In this document: in pieces, positions 1 through 7,476 of the stretch | Numbering within the stretch: the first letter of the stretch is position 1 | How the letters are laid out: the number at the start of each line of letters is the position of its first letter | NCBI GenBank assembly: GCA_031278675.1 | Contig: JAITJY010000082.1 | Span: 1 to 32,209 of the forward strand | Length of the DNA: 32,209 nt | Reading direction: 5' to 3' | From: Bifidobacteriaceae bacterium | Lineage (GTDB): Bacteria > Actinomycetota > Actinomycetes > Actinomycetales > WQXJ01 | Translations under genes and position numbers: made by a program | The notes under the pieces: generated by a model | Seen by the model: only the letters and a program-made list of their open reading frames with translations | What the model was told of the DNA's origin: nothing | Databases searched by the model: none

Positions 1-929
1 ACATCTCGATCGACGACACCCTGGCCGGCAATCCGCTGTTCTCCGGGCGGCGGCGCGGCGGTCTGGACGCAGTGCGCCTGGCAGCCCGGCTAGCGCCCGC
101 CACCGAAGGTGTGTTCCTGGTGCCCCTGGTCCGCGTCAGCTGGGTGGAGCCGTCCACCCTCTTAGAGGCCCTGGTCAGCCTAGAGATCGCCTCCAGCGGG
201 CGGCACGGTTGGGAGTTGCAGCTCGCCGAGGACGGTTCGCCCGCCGGCCACAGCGGCGAGTTGCTGACCGCGATTGTGGATGACACGTGGTCCGATGCCG
301 ACCCCCTGACACGCCTCGCCGCCTCCGCACGCGCTTTCCGCCGCAGGAAGCTGAATGGGGCGGCCTCGGCGGGCCACGCCCGCCTGGCCCCTCGCCATCC
401 CGTCGCCGTGATGCGCGCCGACAATCCCGCCAGCGCCGCTTTGGCTGTAGAGCGCGCTGATGTCGCCCGCGTCACCGTTGGGACGCATTCCGAGGCTGCC
501 GCCAAACGCAGTTCCTTGAAGGATGCCGCTGCCAAGTCCGGCCGCGATCCGGCGCAGTTGAAGGTTCTCGTGGACCTGACCATTACCCTCGCGGATGTGC
601 CCGCGCACGCTGAGGCGCGCAAGGATCTGGCCGAAGAGATCCTGGGGCAACGGTTGGGCGGTGACGGGATCAGGTTCGTTGGGACGCCTGCCGCTCTGGC
701 TGACTCTTGTGCCGAATGGGTGGCGACCGAGGCTTGCGACGGTTTCACATTCCTGCCGACCTCATTGCCTGTTGACCTGATGATGCTGGTCAGCGGCGTG
801 ACCCCGGTCCTGGCTGCCGCCGGTCACATGCCGGGCGCCTACCGGCGCCCCTACCCCGGGGCTGGTGTCCCCCGCGCCATTCCGGTGCCCCGGCTCCGCC
901 GGGCGCCCCGCCCCGCCGGTGCGGGTTAG
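1..929 (+). CDS. LLM-class flavin-dependent oxidoreductase, 5' partial
   Basis: The frame is open from the left edge (codons from base 3) and ends at TAG 927-929, so the true start lies outside the window; the GTG at 72 is internal. The visible start, with SIDDTLAGNPLFSG and an R-x-A-A-x-x-A-x-x-T stretch, and the C-terminal GTPAALAD...DGFTFLPTSLP block followed by a helix ending in VLAAAG, resemble luciferase-like monooxygenases of the NtaA/SnaA/DszA branch, which use reduced FMN to oxidise small organic substrates. About 309 residues are seen; the protein looks shorter than the usual 400-450 of that branch, and the middle is poorly conserved by eye. The last 30 residues are Pro/Arg/Gly-rich. 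It converges on cimA, and the two stop codons overlap (926-929). Substrate unknown. Family call moderately sure. Confidence 0.7.
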   Translation, partial: ISIDDTLAGNPLFSGRRRGGLDAVRLAARLAPATEGVFLVPLVRVSWVEPSTLLEALVSLEIASSGRHGWELQLAEDGSPAGHSGELLTAIVDDTWSDADPLTRLAASARAFRRRKLNGAASAGHARLAPRHPVAVMRADNPASAALAVERADVARVTVGTHSEAAAKRSSLKDAAAKSGRDPAQLKVLVDLTITLADVPAHAEARKDLAEEILGQRLGGDGIRFVGTPAALADSCAEWVATEACDGFTFLPTSLPVDLMMLVSGVTPVLAAAGHMPGAYRRPYPGAGVPRAIPVPRLRRAPRPAGAG

Positions 930-2530
930 TCAGCGCCGGTGCGCGCGGCCACGCCCGCGCGGAGCAAACCGTAGGTGAACGCGTCGGTCAAGGCCTCCCA
1001 GGAGGCCTCAATGATGTTGCTGCCCACGCCCACAGTGCGCCAGACCTCAGCGCCGTTGGTGGATTCGATCATCACCCGGGTGACCGCATCGGTGCCCCGC
1101 GCGGAATCCAAGATCCGGACCTTGTAGTCCACCAGGTCGATCTGCTCCAATTCGGGATAGATAACTGTTAGCGCTAACCGGAGGGCGGCATCCAGCGCGT
1201 TGACTGGACCGTTACCTTCGCCGGTGGCGACAAACCGGCGCTCGCCGGCCCACAGTTTGACGGTCGCCTCCGAGGCAGCTTCGCCAGCGGCCGCGCCCCG
1301 GGCGGTCTCGGAAATGGTCCGCCAGGACTCGACCCGGAAGTATTCGGGCCGCCCGCTGGGCAACTCGCCACGCAAGAGAAGCTCGAATGATGCATCGGCG
1401 GCATCGAACGTGTAACCCTGCGCCTCCAAGTCCTTGACTTTTTCGGTAATCCGGGTCAGCACCGCGTTCTGGCCGGCCAAGTCGAAACCCAACTCCTTGC
1501 CTTTGAGTTCGACGGAAGCTCGGCCCGCCATCTCCGAGACCAACATGCGCCTGTCATTCCCCACCAGAACTGGGTCAATGTGCTGGTAGAGATCAGGATC
1601 CACGCGGATCGCGGAGGCGTGCAAGCCCGCCTTGTGGGCGAAGGCGGACATCCCAACATAAGGCTGGCGGGCAAACGGAGCAATGTTGGTCACTTCACTG
1701 ATCGCATGAGCCACTGCGGTCAAATCAGCCAACTGTGCGGGGCCGACGGCACCCAAACCGTTCTTGACAACCAGGTTCGGGATGATAGCAGTCAGGTCAG
1801 CGTTGCCGGTGCGTTCACCGTAGCCGTTGATGGTGCCCTGGACGTGCATTGCGCCCGCACCGACTGCGGCCAAAGTGTTCGCGACCGCGCAACCGGTGTC
1901 GTTGTGGCAATGAATGCCATAGGCGTGGTTCACCAAGGCCTTGACTTCCGCAACAATCTGCGCAACCCACGGCGGGAGCATTCCGCCGTTCGTGTCGCAC
2001 AGCACCACCACCTCCGCGCCCGCCTCTGCGGCCGTGCGAACGCATTCGACCGTGTAGGCGGGGTCAAACCGGTAGCCGTCGAAGAAATGTTCTGCGTCCA
2101 GGAACACCCTGCGGCCTTCGGCCACCAGGAACGAGACCGTGTCCCCGATCATCGCCAGGTTCTCTTGCGCCGTGGTCCTCAGGGCACGTTCAACGTGCCG
2201 GATGTCCGACTTAGCGACCAGTGTCACCACTGGCGTCGCAGCGTCTAGCAGCGCTCTGACCTGCGGATCAGCCGCTGCTGTGGTGCCTGCCTTGCGGGTT
2301 GCCCCGAATGCTGCAAGCGTCGCATTGGTCAGGGTGACCTCTTTCGCCAGCCGTTGGAAGAACTCTGTGTCTTTCGGGATGGCGCCCGGCCAACCCCCCT
2401 CGATATAGCCGACCCCCAGCCGGTCGAGCAGTTCAGTGATTGCCAGTTTGTCCGCCACCGAGAGGTTCATGCCCTCTTGTTGGGCGCCATCGCGCAACGT
2501 GGTGTCGTAGACGTGGAATTCGGCGATCAT
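926..2530 (-). CDS. cimA: (R)-citramalate synthase
   Basis: This enzyme condenses pyruvate with acetyl-CoA to citramalate, the first step of the threonine-independent route to 2-oxobutyrate and isoleucine. The 534-residue protein has the alpha-isopropylmalate/homocitrate synthase fold. Residues 9-20 carry DTTLRDGAQQEG (substrate/metal site). HCH at 207-209 is the metal-binding pair. GYGERTGNADL follows at 237 and AHKAGLHASA at 298. A C-terminal LeuA-type allosteric domain (about 390-525) suggests feedback control by isoleucine. The ORF is open to 2593, but ATG 2530 is chosen because GAAGGAAA lies just upstream and because the family starts at MIAEFHVYDTTLRDG. An attenuator and leader peptide lie immediately upstream (2607-2718). 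2-Isopropylmalate synthase is the main alternative, but the N-terminal sequence and length favour CimA. Confidence 0.92.
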   Translation of the reverse strand: MIAEFHVYDTTLRDGAQQEGMNLSVADKLAITELLDRLGVGYIEGGWPGAIPKDTEFFQRLAKEVTLTNATLAAFGATRKAGTTAAADPQVRALLDAATPVVTLVAKSDIRHVERALRTTAQENLAMIGDTVSFLVAEGRRVFLDAEHFFDGYRFDPAYTVECVRTAAEAGAEVVVLCDTNGGMLPPWVAQIVAEVKALVNHAYGIHCHNDTGCAVANTLAAVGAGAMHVQGTINGYGERTGNADLTAIIPNLVVKNGLGAVGPAQLADLTAVAHAISEVTNIAPFARQPYVGMSAFAHKAGLHASAIRVDPDLYQHIDPVLVGNDRRMLVSEMAGRASVELKGKELGFDLAGQNAVLTRITEKVKDLEAQGYTFDAADASFELLLRGELPSGRPEYFRVESWRTISETARGAAAGEAASEATVKLWAGERRFVATGEGNGPVNALDAALRLALTVIYPELEQIDLVDYKVRILDSARGTDAVTRVMIESTNGAEVWRTVGVGSNIIEASWEALTDAFTYGLLRAGVAARTGAD

Positions 2531-2606
2531 GGTTGTTTCCTTCGGTTGGGGTCGAGTCTGCCGGGTTGAGTTGCGCTGCCCGCCGGCCGCCATGGTGTGG
2601 CGGGCA

Positions 2607-2664
2607 ACAAAAAACCTCCCGCCAGTGGGACGAGAGGTTCGCGCACCGAGCGGTCAAGCCGCTA
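2607..2664 (-). promoter_or_regulatory. Transcription attenuator of cimA
   Basis: On the minus strand, AACCTCTCGTC (2639-2629) pairs with GGCGGGAGGTT (2623-2613) in an 11-bp stem with two G-U pairs, followed by a U-rich run (2614-2609). This is an intrinsic terminator ahead of the cimA start. Just upstream AGCGG/CCGCT (2663-2659 with 2653-2649) forms a small hairpin overlapping the leader stop. Together with the leader peptide this is the layout of ribosome-mediated attenuation: stalling at Ile/Val codons would free an antiterminator and let transcription enter cimA. Confidence 0.75.
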
Positions 2665-2718
2665 GGCGCGCCCAATAATGACGATGGTGCGTGCGTTCAC
2701 CCTCCCATCGTGCCACAT
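2662..2718 (-). CDS. Branched-chain leader peptide of cimA
   Basis: An 18-codon minus-strand ORF encodes MWHDGRVNARTIVIIGRA. Four of five consecutive codons (ATC GTC ATT ATT after ACC) are Ile/Val. A GTG at 2700 could also start a 12-residue form (VNARTIVIIGRA); GGGAGG directly abuts that GTG, whereas the ATG at 2718 has GGGGG about 5 bases upstream. The stop is 22 bases before the terminator stem. It has no expected function as a protein; it is read as the sensor of charged Ile/Val tRNA for the downstream isoleucine-pathway gene. Confidence 0.7.
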   Translation of the reverse strand: MWHDGRVNARTIVIIGRA

Positions 2719-2751
2719 CACGGCCCCCAGCGCGAAGTCCCTCCCCGCGCA

Positions 2752-2760
2752 CGATGCCGT
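2752..2760 (-). promoter_or_regulatory. ACGGCATCG motif upstream of cimA leader
   Basis: On the minus strand GGGGGG-ACGGCATCG-TGCGCGGGG precedes the leader peptide start by about 35 bases. It is one of six same-orientation intergenic copies in the window (others at 4301, 10637, 10704, 18564, 18630). Confidence 0.45.
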
Positions 2761-2808
2761 CCCCCCACACCCGGGGTTCTCCCCCTCCGGCAAGACCACC
2801 AGAACGCA

Positions 2809-3591
2809 TCAGCCGAGCAGCAGGTACAGGCCGGCTACCGCGACGAATGCCATGACCAGGCCGTCGAACAGTTTCTGGTTCAGGCGTTTGACCAGCCAGA
2901 CGCCAAGCCAGGTCCCGGCCAGGATGATCGGCGTGAAGATCAGGGCGAATAGGGCATTGGATGGCCGGATGATCCCCAAAGTGATCGAGATTGGGAGCTT
3001 GGTCGCATTGACCGCGAAGAAGAACCAGGCGGATGTGCCAAGGAACCGCATCTTGTCGAACCGGGATGCCAGCAGGTACAGGCTGAACGCCGGTCCGCCG
3101 GAGTTGGCGACCATGGTGGTGAACCCAGACAGGGAGCCGTACCCGTAGCGGACAATCCGCCGTTCGGCCTTGAGTTTGTCTGGCCGCAAACCCATAACCA
3201 GGAGAATCAGCACAATCACGCCTATGGTGCGCTTCAGCGCCAGGTCGCTGACCCAGGCCAGGAAGACTGCACCAATGGCTAGGCCCACCAGCACCGGGAG
3301 GATCAGGGAGGCGATCATTTTCCACTCGACGTGCTGGCGGTAAACCCAGATGGCAACCAAGTCCGCCACCAGATACATCACCAACACAGCGCCGGTCGAT
3401 TCTTTGGCTGGGAGCGTCGCCGCCATGGCGGCTACCGCCAGAAGCGCCACATTGCCAATCCCGGTCTTGGAGAATCCGACCAGGAAGGCGGCCACGGCGG
3501 CGAGGCCCCACCCCCACAGCGGCAGGGAAACCCAGATCTCGCTGAACTGATTCACTTGGTAATCATCGCGCGCCTGGGCCGCCCGGTCCAC
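2809..3591 (-). CDS. TauE/SafE family sulfite exporter-like permease
   Basis: A 260-residue integral membrane protein of the TauE/SafE (DUF81) family, whose members move small anions such as sulfite, sulfoacetate or taurine-derived products across the inner membrane. It has about eight hydrophobic segments in two halves, each with a family signature: FLVGFSKTGIGN near residue 37, and SGFTTMVANSGGPAFSLYLL near 156-175. Length is normal. The start is uncertain: GTG 3591 has only a weak Shine-Dalgarno, and GTG 3555 (VNQFSEIW) is an alternative. No sulfur-metabolism genes lie nearby, so the substrate is unknown. A 25-bp repeat array lies 55-165 bases upstream and may belong to its control region. 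Confidence 0.85.
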   Translation of the reverse strand: MDRAAQARDDYQVNQFSEIWVSLPLWGWGLAAVAAFLVGFSKTGIGNVALLAVAAMAATLPAKESTGAVLVMYLVADLVAIWVYRQHVEWKMIASLILPVLVGLAIGAVFLAWVSDLALKRTIGVIVLILLVMGLRPDKLKAERRIVRYGYGSLSGFTTMVANSGGPAFSLYLLASRFDKMRFLGTSAWFFFAVNATKLPISITLGIIRPSNALFALIFTPIILAGTWLGVWLVKRLNQKLFDGLVMAFVAVAGLYLLLG

Positions 3592-3645
3592 ACCACTGGC
3601 GCGAAGCGCCTAGCGCGCCCCCGAAACCAACCTCGCCTGGCCGCG

Positions 3646-3757
3646 CCCGCATTGCGGACCACAATCAACCCCCGCACAGCGGACCACAATCAACCCCCGC
3701 ATTGCGCACCACAATCAACCCCCGCACAGCGGACCACAATCAGGCCCGCGCAGCGCG
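3646..3757. repeat. 25-bp tandem repeat, four copies plus a partial
   Basis: Units start at 3646, 3671, 3696 and 3721. Each has CCCGC, a 3-base spacer, GCG, then ACCACAATCAACC. The spacer alternates ATT, ACA, ATT, ACA, so the array is really two copies of a 50-bp unit. CCGC-NNN-GCGG in each unit is a small palindrome, lost in unit three (GCGC). The array lies between the EF-Tu-like gene stop and the TauE gene start, in what would be the TauE upstream region. Confidence 0.85.
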
Positions 3758-3764
3758 GCGGGCT

Positions 3765-4109
3765 TTACGCGGCGGCGGGCGAATACTCGCGCGGCATGCG
3801 CGCGCGGAGTTCTTTGTGGCGCTCGCCGCCAGCGTGGGTGGCGAGCATCCCCGGGCCAATGTGACCCGCAGTCAGTTCCACCACCAACAACGTACAGATT
3901 TGGCCTGGCTCTACGCCCTCGACGCGGTCGCCATCGACCACGATGGCCTCAATCCGGCCGTGACGTTTGGAGTGTAAGCCGTGTATATCAACGGTTTGAC
4001 CTGGGATTATGCTCCCGAGTTCGACCAGTCCCGAGATCGCGGTCCCATTGTCGACCAAGAAGACCTGCTCGATCTCGAACTGGAATTCTGAGGGCTGTGA
4101 CTCTTCCAC
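3765..4109 (-). CDS. Stand-alone EF-Tu domain-2-like protein
   Basis: The 114-residue protein resembles only the second (beta-barrel) domain of translational GTPases. FEIEQVFLVDNGTAISGLVE, then GSIIPGQTVDIHG, RIEAIVVDGDRV and VEPGQICTLLVV follow the EF-Tu D2 pattern ([18 protein letters not shown]), which binds the aminoacyl-tRNA end in EF-Tu. There is no GTPase domain and no P-loop. Start GTG 4109 is well supported by AGGAG six bases upstream. The C-terminal tail (ERHKELRARMPREYSPAAA) is charged and specific. It lies about 2 kb downstream of tuf but separated from it by DUF1345, so it is a free-standing relative rather than a broken tuf. Function unknown. Confidence 0.7.
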   Translation of the reverse strand: MEESQPSEFQFEIEQVFLVDNGTAISGLVELGSIIPGQTVDIHGLHSKRHGRIEAIVVDGDRVEGVEPGQICTLLVVELTAGHIGPGMLATHAGGERHKELRARMPREYSPAAA

Positions 4110-4375
4110 TATGCGCTCCTCTCTGAGTCTGACAGGATGCTTCCATCCTATCGGGGTTCGGGTTCGTCAGGGGTCAGACTAGCGATCGGATCTGACCGTT
4201 CCCTGAACCTGCCCGCCGCGCCGAACCGCGAGCCCCGAACTCGCCCCGCCCCAGCAAGCAGCCATCCGCCCAGGTCAGAACGTTGCACCCACCCCCTGCC
4301 CGATGCCGTCGCCCCACCCCCAGCCCCCGCCACCGCAGAACAGCAATCCAGCTACCGGCAGTGTTTCCACCGCGA
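4110..4375. other. Intergenic upstream region of the EF-Tu-like gene
   Basis: No gene is seen. It holds a short hairpin AGGATG-CTTC-CATCCT (4134-4149) just upstream of the EF-Tu-like gene and one copy of the CGATGCCGT motif (4301-4309; ACGGCATCG on the minus strand) inside a C-rich stretch. No convincing promoter was recognised. Confidence 0.5.
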
Positions 4376-5482
4376 TCAGCGACCAACCAACGCGACCAGC
4401 AGATTCACCGCCGCCGCCAGAATCAAAGTGCCGAACAGGTAGGACAGGAGTGCGTGCCGGAACACCTCGCGTCGCATGGCCTGGGTGTCTACTGGGGTGT
4501 CTGCTACCTGATAGGTCATGCCGATGGAGAACGCCACATAGGCGAAGTCCCAGTAGTTTGGGGCGTCCGCCTGATTGAAGCTCAGACCGGCGGACTTCTG
4601 ATGATAAAGCCTGGCGTAGCGCAGAGTAAACAGTGTGTGGATGAGCGCCCAAGACAGCGCCACTGAGACCACCGCCGCACCGGCGTGAGCCGTCCGGACC
4701 GGAGCGGGCAAACTGCGCGATGCGGCAAGCACGCCTACCAGGTCAATCAGGGACGCGATCGCCGCTGCGACCAACATCACGTCCATCACGGTGTGGCCCG
4801 GGTCTTCGCGCGTGGCGTGGAGCGCGGTTTCCCGCGCTCCGAGTCGCCAGATTCCCCGCCAAACCCGGATCAGGTAGGCCACGCAGATCGCGGCCCAAGC
4901 CGCCACTGGGGTGTAGATCCAGCCGAGCGCCAGGGCGGTGGCTCCGCCCACCACCAGACCAATCCCGGCGAGAATCAACGCTGACCGGCGAGCCTTGCCC
5001 CGAGGCGCCGGGTCCCCCGGCGCGACCCGTCCCTGGCATCGTCCGCCCGCCGACCGCCCCCGCCAATGCCCCGCCGCCGACGACTGTACCGAGCAGGACC
5101 CCGCCGCCGACCCTCCCGACCAAGGCTCCGCCGCAGGCTGCCCAGGCCAAGGCCCAGCAGCCGACCCTCCCGACCGAGACCCCGCCGCCGACCGCCCCGA
5201 CCAAGACCCCGCAGCCGACCCGCCCGACCGAGACTCCGCAGCCGACCGCCCCGGCCAAGGCCTCGCCGCCGACCCTCCCGACCGAGACCCCTCCGCCGAC
5301 CGCCCCGGCCAAGGCCCCGCAGCCGACCCGCCCGACCGAGACTCCGCAGCCGACCCTCCCGACCAAGGCTCCGCCGCAGGCCGCCCAGGCCAAGGCCCCG
5401 CCGCAGGATGCGGGTAGCGGTTAGGTGGCTGGGCTGGCCGAGGCTTCGCCTCGCCAACGCGCGGTGTGTTCAACGGCACCAC
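4376..5482 (-). CDS. DUF1345 membrane protein with repetitive N-terminal extension
   Basis: The C-terminal ~210 residues match DUF1345: hydrophobic segments near ALILAGIGLVVGG, VMLVAAAIASLIDLVGVL and VVSVALSWALIHTLFTLRYA, then the signature NYWDFAYVAFSIGMTYQVAD, RREVFRHALLSY and a final helix ending VNLLVALVG. The function of DUF1345 is unknown. The upstream ~150 residues are low-complexity SAAGPWPGR/SAAESRSGG-type 9-residue units coded by a 27-bp DNA repeat. The start is unsure: the frame stays open to 5836; GTG 5482 (or 5479) is chosen because the sequence beyond it looks random (Cys- and Arg-rich), but its ribosome site is poor. The true protein could begin just before the first membrane helix, leaving the repeat non-coding. 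Confidence 0.6.
   Translation of the reverse strand: MVPLNTPRVGEAKPRPAQPPNRYPHPAAGPWPGRPAAEPWSGGSAAESRSGGSAAGPWPGRSAEGSRSGGSAARPWPGRSAAESRSGGSAAGSWSGRSAAGSRSGGSAAGPWPGQPAAEPWSGGSAAGSCSVQSSAAGHWRGRSAGGRCQGRVAPGDPAPRGKARRSALILAGIGLVVGGATALALGWIYTPVAAWAAICVAYLIRVWRGIWRLGARETALHATREDPGHTVMDVMLVAAAIASLIDLVGVLAASRSLPAPVRTAHAGAAVVSVALSWALIHTLFTLRYARLYHQKSAGLSFNQADAPNYWDFAYVAFSIGMTYQVADTPVDTQAMRREVFRHALLSYLFGTLILAAAVNLLVALVGR
5099..5407. repeat. 27-bp degenerate tandem repeats
   Basis: About eleven imperfect units, such as CCGACCCTCCCGACCGAGAC plus CCCGCCG, run through this stretch. Because the unit is a multiple of three and almost free of A/T-rich triplets, all six frames stay open, which produces several false overlapping ORFs. 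On the minus strand it codes the 9-residue Ser/Ala/Gly/Pro/Trp units in front of DUF1345. Confidence 0.8.
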
Positions 5483-6087
5483 CGTACCGCCCTGACCAGG
5501 GCGTTTGCGCTGCTCCGGCGCCGGGTCGGCGGCGTTAGGAGCCCGAGCCGCGCCCCGCCGGGCAATCCCCGACCGACCCCCACAAACACGGTACGTGCAG
5601 GTCCGCAGATAGTTCGGCGTCCCACCCTCAACTACACGCCTCATGCGGCCAGTGTGCGGCGGATCGCCGACCGCCGCAGCCCACCCCCGAATCTGTCCGC
5701 ATTCTGAGCGTCCCGGCAGGAAACCGATGGGCCGGGACCGGCAAATCCGCGTCAGGCCACCGGTTTGGGCAGTTTGATCACTTTTCGCAGACCCCCCAGA
5801 TTCCCCGCAACGCGCTGACCTGCGACGATGCCGCAACTCCAGCCCGCTCCCCCGGCCCCACAGTCGTCAAACTGCCCAAACCGGTCACACCCCGGCCGGA
5901 AACCGAAGCGCCGGGCCGGGACGAGGGACGCGACAGGAGACCGGGACGGCGACGGGAAGGGGGCCGGGACGAGCACGCGGTAAGAAACCGGGGGCGACGG
6001 GAGACCGGGACGGCGGCGGAATGCCGGGACGGGGCAGGAGACCCGGAGGGACGAGGGGCGGCAGGAAAACGGGGAGTGCGGGGGATG
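5483..6087. other. Intergenic region between tuf and DUF1345
   Basis: No gene is supported. It contains CGCCCT-GACC-AGGGCG (5488-5503), a perfect 19-bp inverted repeat (5759-5777 and 5867-5885), and a purine-rich plus strand (about 5890-6080) with many GGGACG/GGAGACCGGGAC repeats. The short ORFs crossing it have atypical composition. Confidence 0.55.
5759..5885. repeat. Perfect 19-bp inverted repeat with 89-bp spacer
   Basis: ACCGGTTTGGGCAGTTTGA (5759-5777) and its exact reverse complement TCAAACTGCCCAAACCGGT (5867-5885) flank an 89-base spacer. The arms are less GC-rich than the surroundings. The spacer codes no recognisable protein, and no target-site duplication was found beside the arms. 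Confidence 0.8.
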
Positions 6088-6126
6088 CTAAAGGGGGTCG
6101 AGGCGTTGGCCTCGACCCCCTTTGTT
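6088..6126 (-). terminator. Intrinsic terminator of the rpsL-rpsG-fusA-tuf operon
   Basis: A perfect 15-bp stem (AAAGGGGGTCGAGGC 6090-6104 with GCCTCGACCCCCTTT 6109-6123) closes a 4-base loop, 13 bases beyond the tuf stop. The minus-strand arm ends CCCCCTTT, giving a short U tract. Confidence 0.88.
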
Positions 6127-6136
6127 TAGCGCGGAG

Positions 6137-7324
6137 CTACTTCAGGATCTTGGTGACCCGGCCGGAGCCGACTGTGCGGCCGCCCTCGCGGATGGCGAAG
6201 CCTAGGCCTTCTTCCATCGCGATCGGCTGGATCAACTCAACGGTCATGGCGGTGTTGTCACCGGGCATCACCATCTCGACGTCCTCCGGGAGGGTGATGA
6301 CACCGGTCACGTCAGTGGTGCGGAAATAGAACTGCGGGCGGTAGTTCGAATAGAACGGGTTGTGCCGGCCGCCTTCGTCCTTGTTCAGCACATAGACCTG
6401 CGCCTCGAAGTTGGTGTGCGGGGTGATGGTGCCGGGCTTAGCCACGACCTGTCCCCGCTCCACCTCTTCGCGCTTGATGCCGCGCAGCAGCAGACCGCAG
6501 TTCTCACCAGCCCACGCTTCATCCATCGACTTGTGGAACATCTCGATCCCGGTGACGATGGTCTTCTGAGTGGGACGCAAGCCCAAGATCTCAACCTCAG
6601 AGTTAATCGGCAGCTTGCCCCGATCCACCTTGCCAGTCACCACGGTGCCCCGGCCGGTGATGGTGAAAACATCCTCGATCGGCATCAAGAACGGCTTGTC
6701 CATGTCACGGACTGGGTCGGGGATGTAGTCATCCACGGCATCCATCAGTTCCTTGACACCCTTGGACCATTCCGGGTCGCCTTCCAACGCCTTCAGGGCG
6801 GAAACACGGATGACCGGTGCGTCCTCATCGAAGCCCTGCGAACCGAGCAGTTCGCGTACTTCGAGTTCGACCAGTTCCAGGATTTCCTCGTCTTCTACCA
6901 TGTCCGCCTTATTCAGGGCGACCAGCAGCGACGGCACACCCACCTGGCGGGCCAGCAGAACATGCTCACGGGTCTGGGCCATGGGCCCGTCATCCGCGCC
7001 AACCACCAGGATCGCGCCGTCCATTTGGGCAGCGCCGGTGATCATGTTCTTGATGTAGTCGGCGTGACCCGGCGCGTCCACGTGCGCATAGTGCCGCTTA
7101 GCTGTCTCGTATTCGACGTGTGCGATGTTGATCGTGATGCCGCGCTGCTTCTCTTCCGGCGCCTTGTCGATCTCATCGAACGGTGTGAACGGATTCAACT
7201 CCGGGAATTCGTCATGCAGCACCCGGGTGATGGCCGCGGTCAAAGTGGTCTTGCCGTGGTCAACGTGTCCGATGGTGCCGATGTTCACGTGCGGCTTGTT
7301 CCGCTCGAACTTGGCCTTAGCCAC
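6137..7324 (-). CDS. tuf: Elongation factor Tu
   Basis: EF-Tu delivers aminoacyl-tRNA to the ribosome as a GTP complex. The 395-residue protein is full length, with P-loop GHVDHGKTT (19-27), DAPGH near 82, NKAD near 137 and SALKALEGD near 175, followed by the two beta-barrel domains ending [14 protein letters not shown]. Start is GTG 7324, with a strong AGGAGGG five bases upstream. It is the last gene of the str operon; a strong terminator follows. The 152-base gap to fusA holds two adjacent hairpins. Confidence 0.98.
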   Translation of the reverse strand: MAKAKFERNKPHVNIGTIGHVDHGKTTLTAAITRVLHDEFPELNPFTPFDEIDKAPEEKQRGITINIAHVEYETAKRHYAHVDAPGHADYIKNMITGAAQMDGAILVVGADDGPMAQTREHVLLARQVGVPSLLVALNKADMVEDEEILELVELEVRELLGSQGFDEDAPVIRVSALKALEGDPEWSKGVKELMDAVDDYIPDPVRDMDKPFLMPIEDVFTITGRGTVVTGKVDRGKLPINSEVEILGLRPTQKTIVTGIEMFHKSMDEAWAGENCGLLLRGIKREEVERGQVVAKPGTITPHTNFEAQVYVLNKDEGGRHNPFYSNYRPQFYFRTTDVTGVITLPEDVEMVMPGDNTAMTVELIQPIAMEEGLGFAIREGGRTVGSGRVTKILK

Positions 7325-7371
7325 TGGGTCCCTCCTAAGGACTTGAGTAGTTGCACCTGTGGGTCTGCCTT

Positions 7372-7408
7372 GGCCGGTCTAGGCCGGCCGGGTCCTTTGC
7401 TAAGGACC
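7372..7408 (-). other. Two adjacent hairpins in the fusA-tuf gap
   Basis: GGCCGG/CCGGCC (7372-7377 with 7384-7389) and GGTCCTT/AAGGACC (7391-7397 with 7402-7408, loop TGCT) lie back to back in the tuf leader. Neither has a U tract on the minus strand, so they look like mRNA processing or stability structures rather than terminators. No separate tuf promoter was recognised. Confidence 0.5.
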
Positions 7409-7476
7409 GGCTATAGGGCGACGCGCAAGTCTCCTACGGTTTTTCTTTTCTGTACTACTTTAATGGACCGCTAGAC

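Noticed and set aside
2531-2593. Longer cimA N-terminus from 2593
   Set aside because: The extension overlaps the attenuator region and lacks a ribosome site; ATG 2530 has one and matches the family start.
3646-3757. CRISPR-like direct repeats
   Set aside because: The 25-bp units abut with no unique spacers between them, and no cas genes are present; this is a tandem repeat.
4720-5424. Plus-strand Pro/Thr/Ala-rich ORFs (up to 234 codons)
   Set aside because: They are mirror frames of the 27-bp repeat and the DUF1345 gene; they have no ribosome site, and the membrane-protein frame on the other strand is clearly the real one.
5759-5885. Insertion sequence ends
   Set aside because: There is no transposase between the arms and no flanking target duplication; kept only as an inverted repeat.
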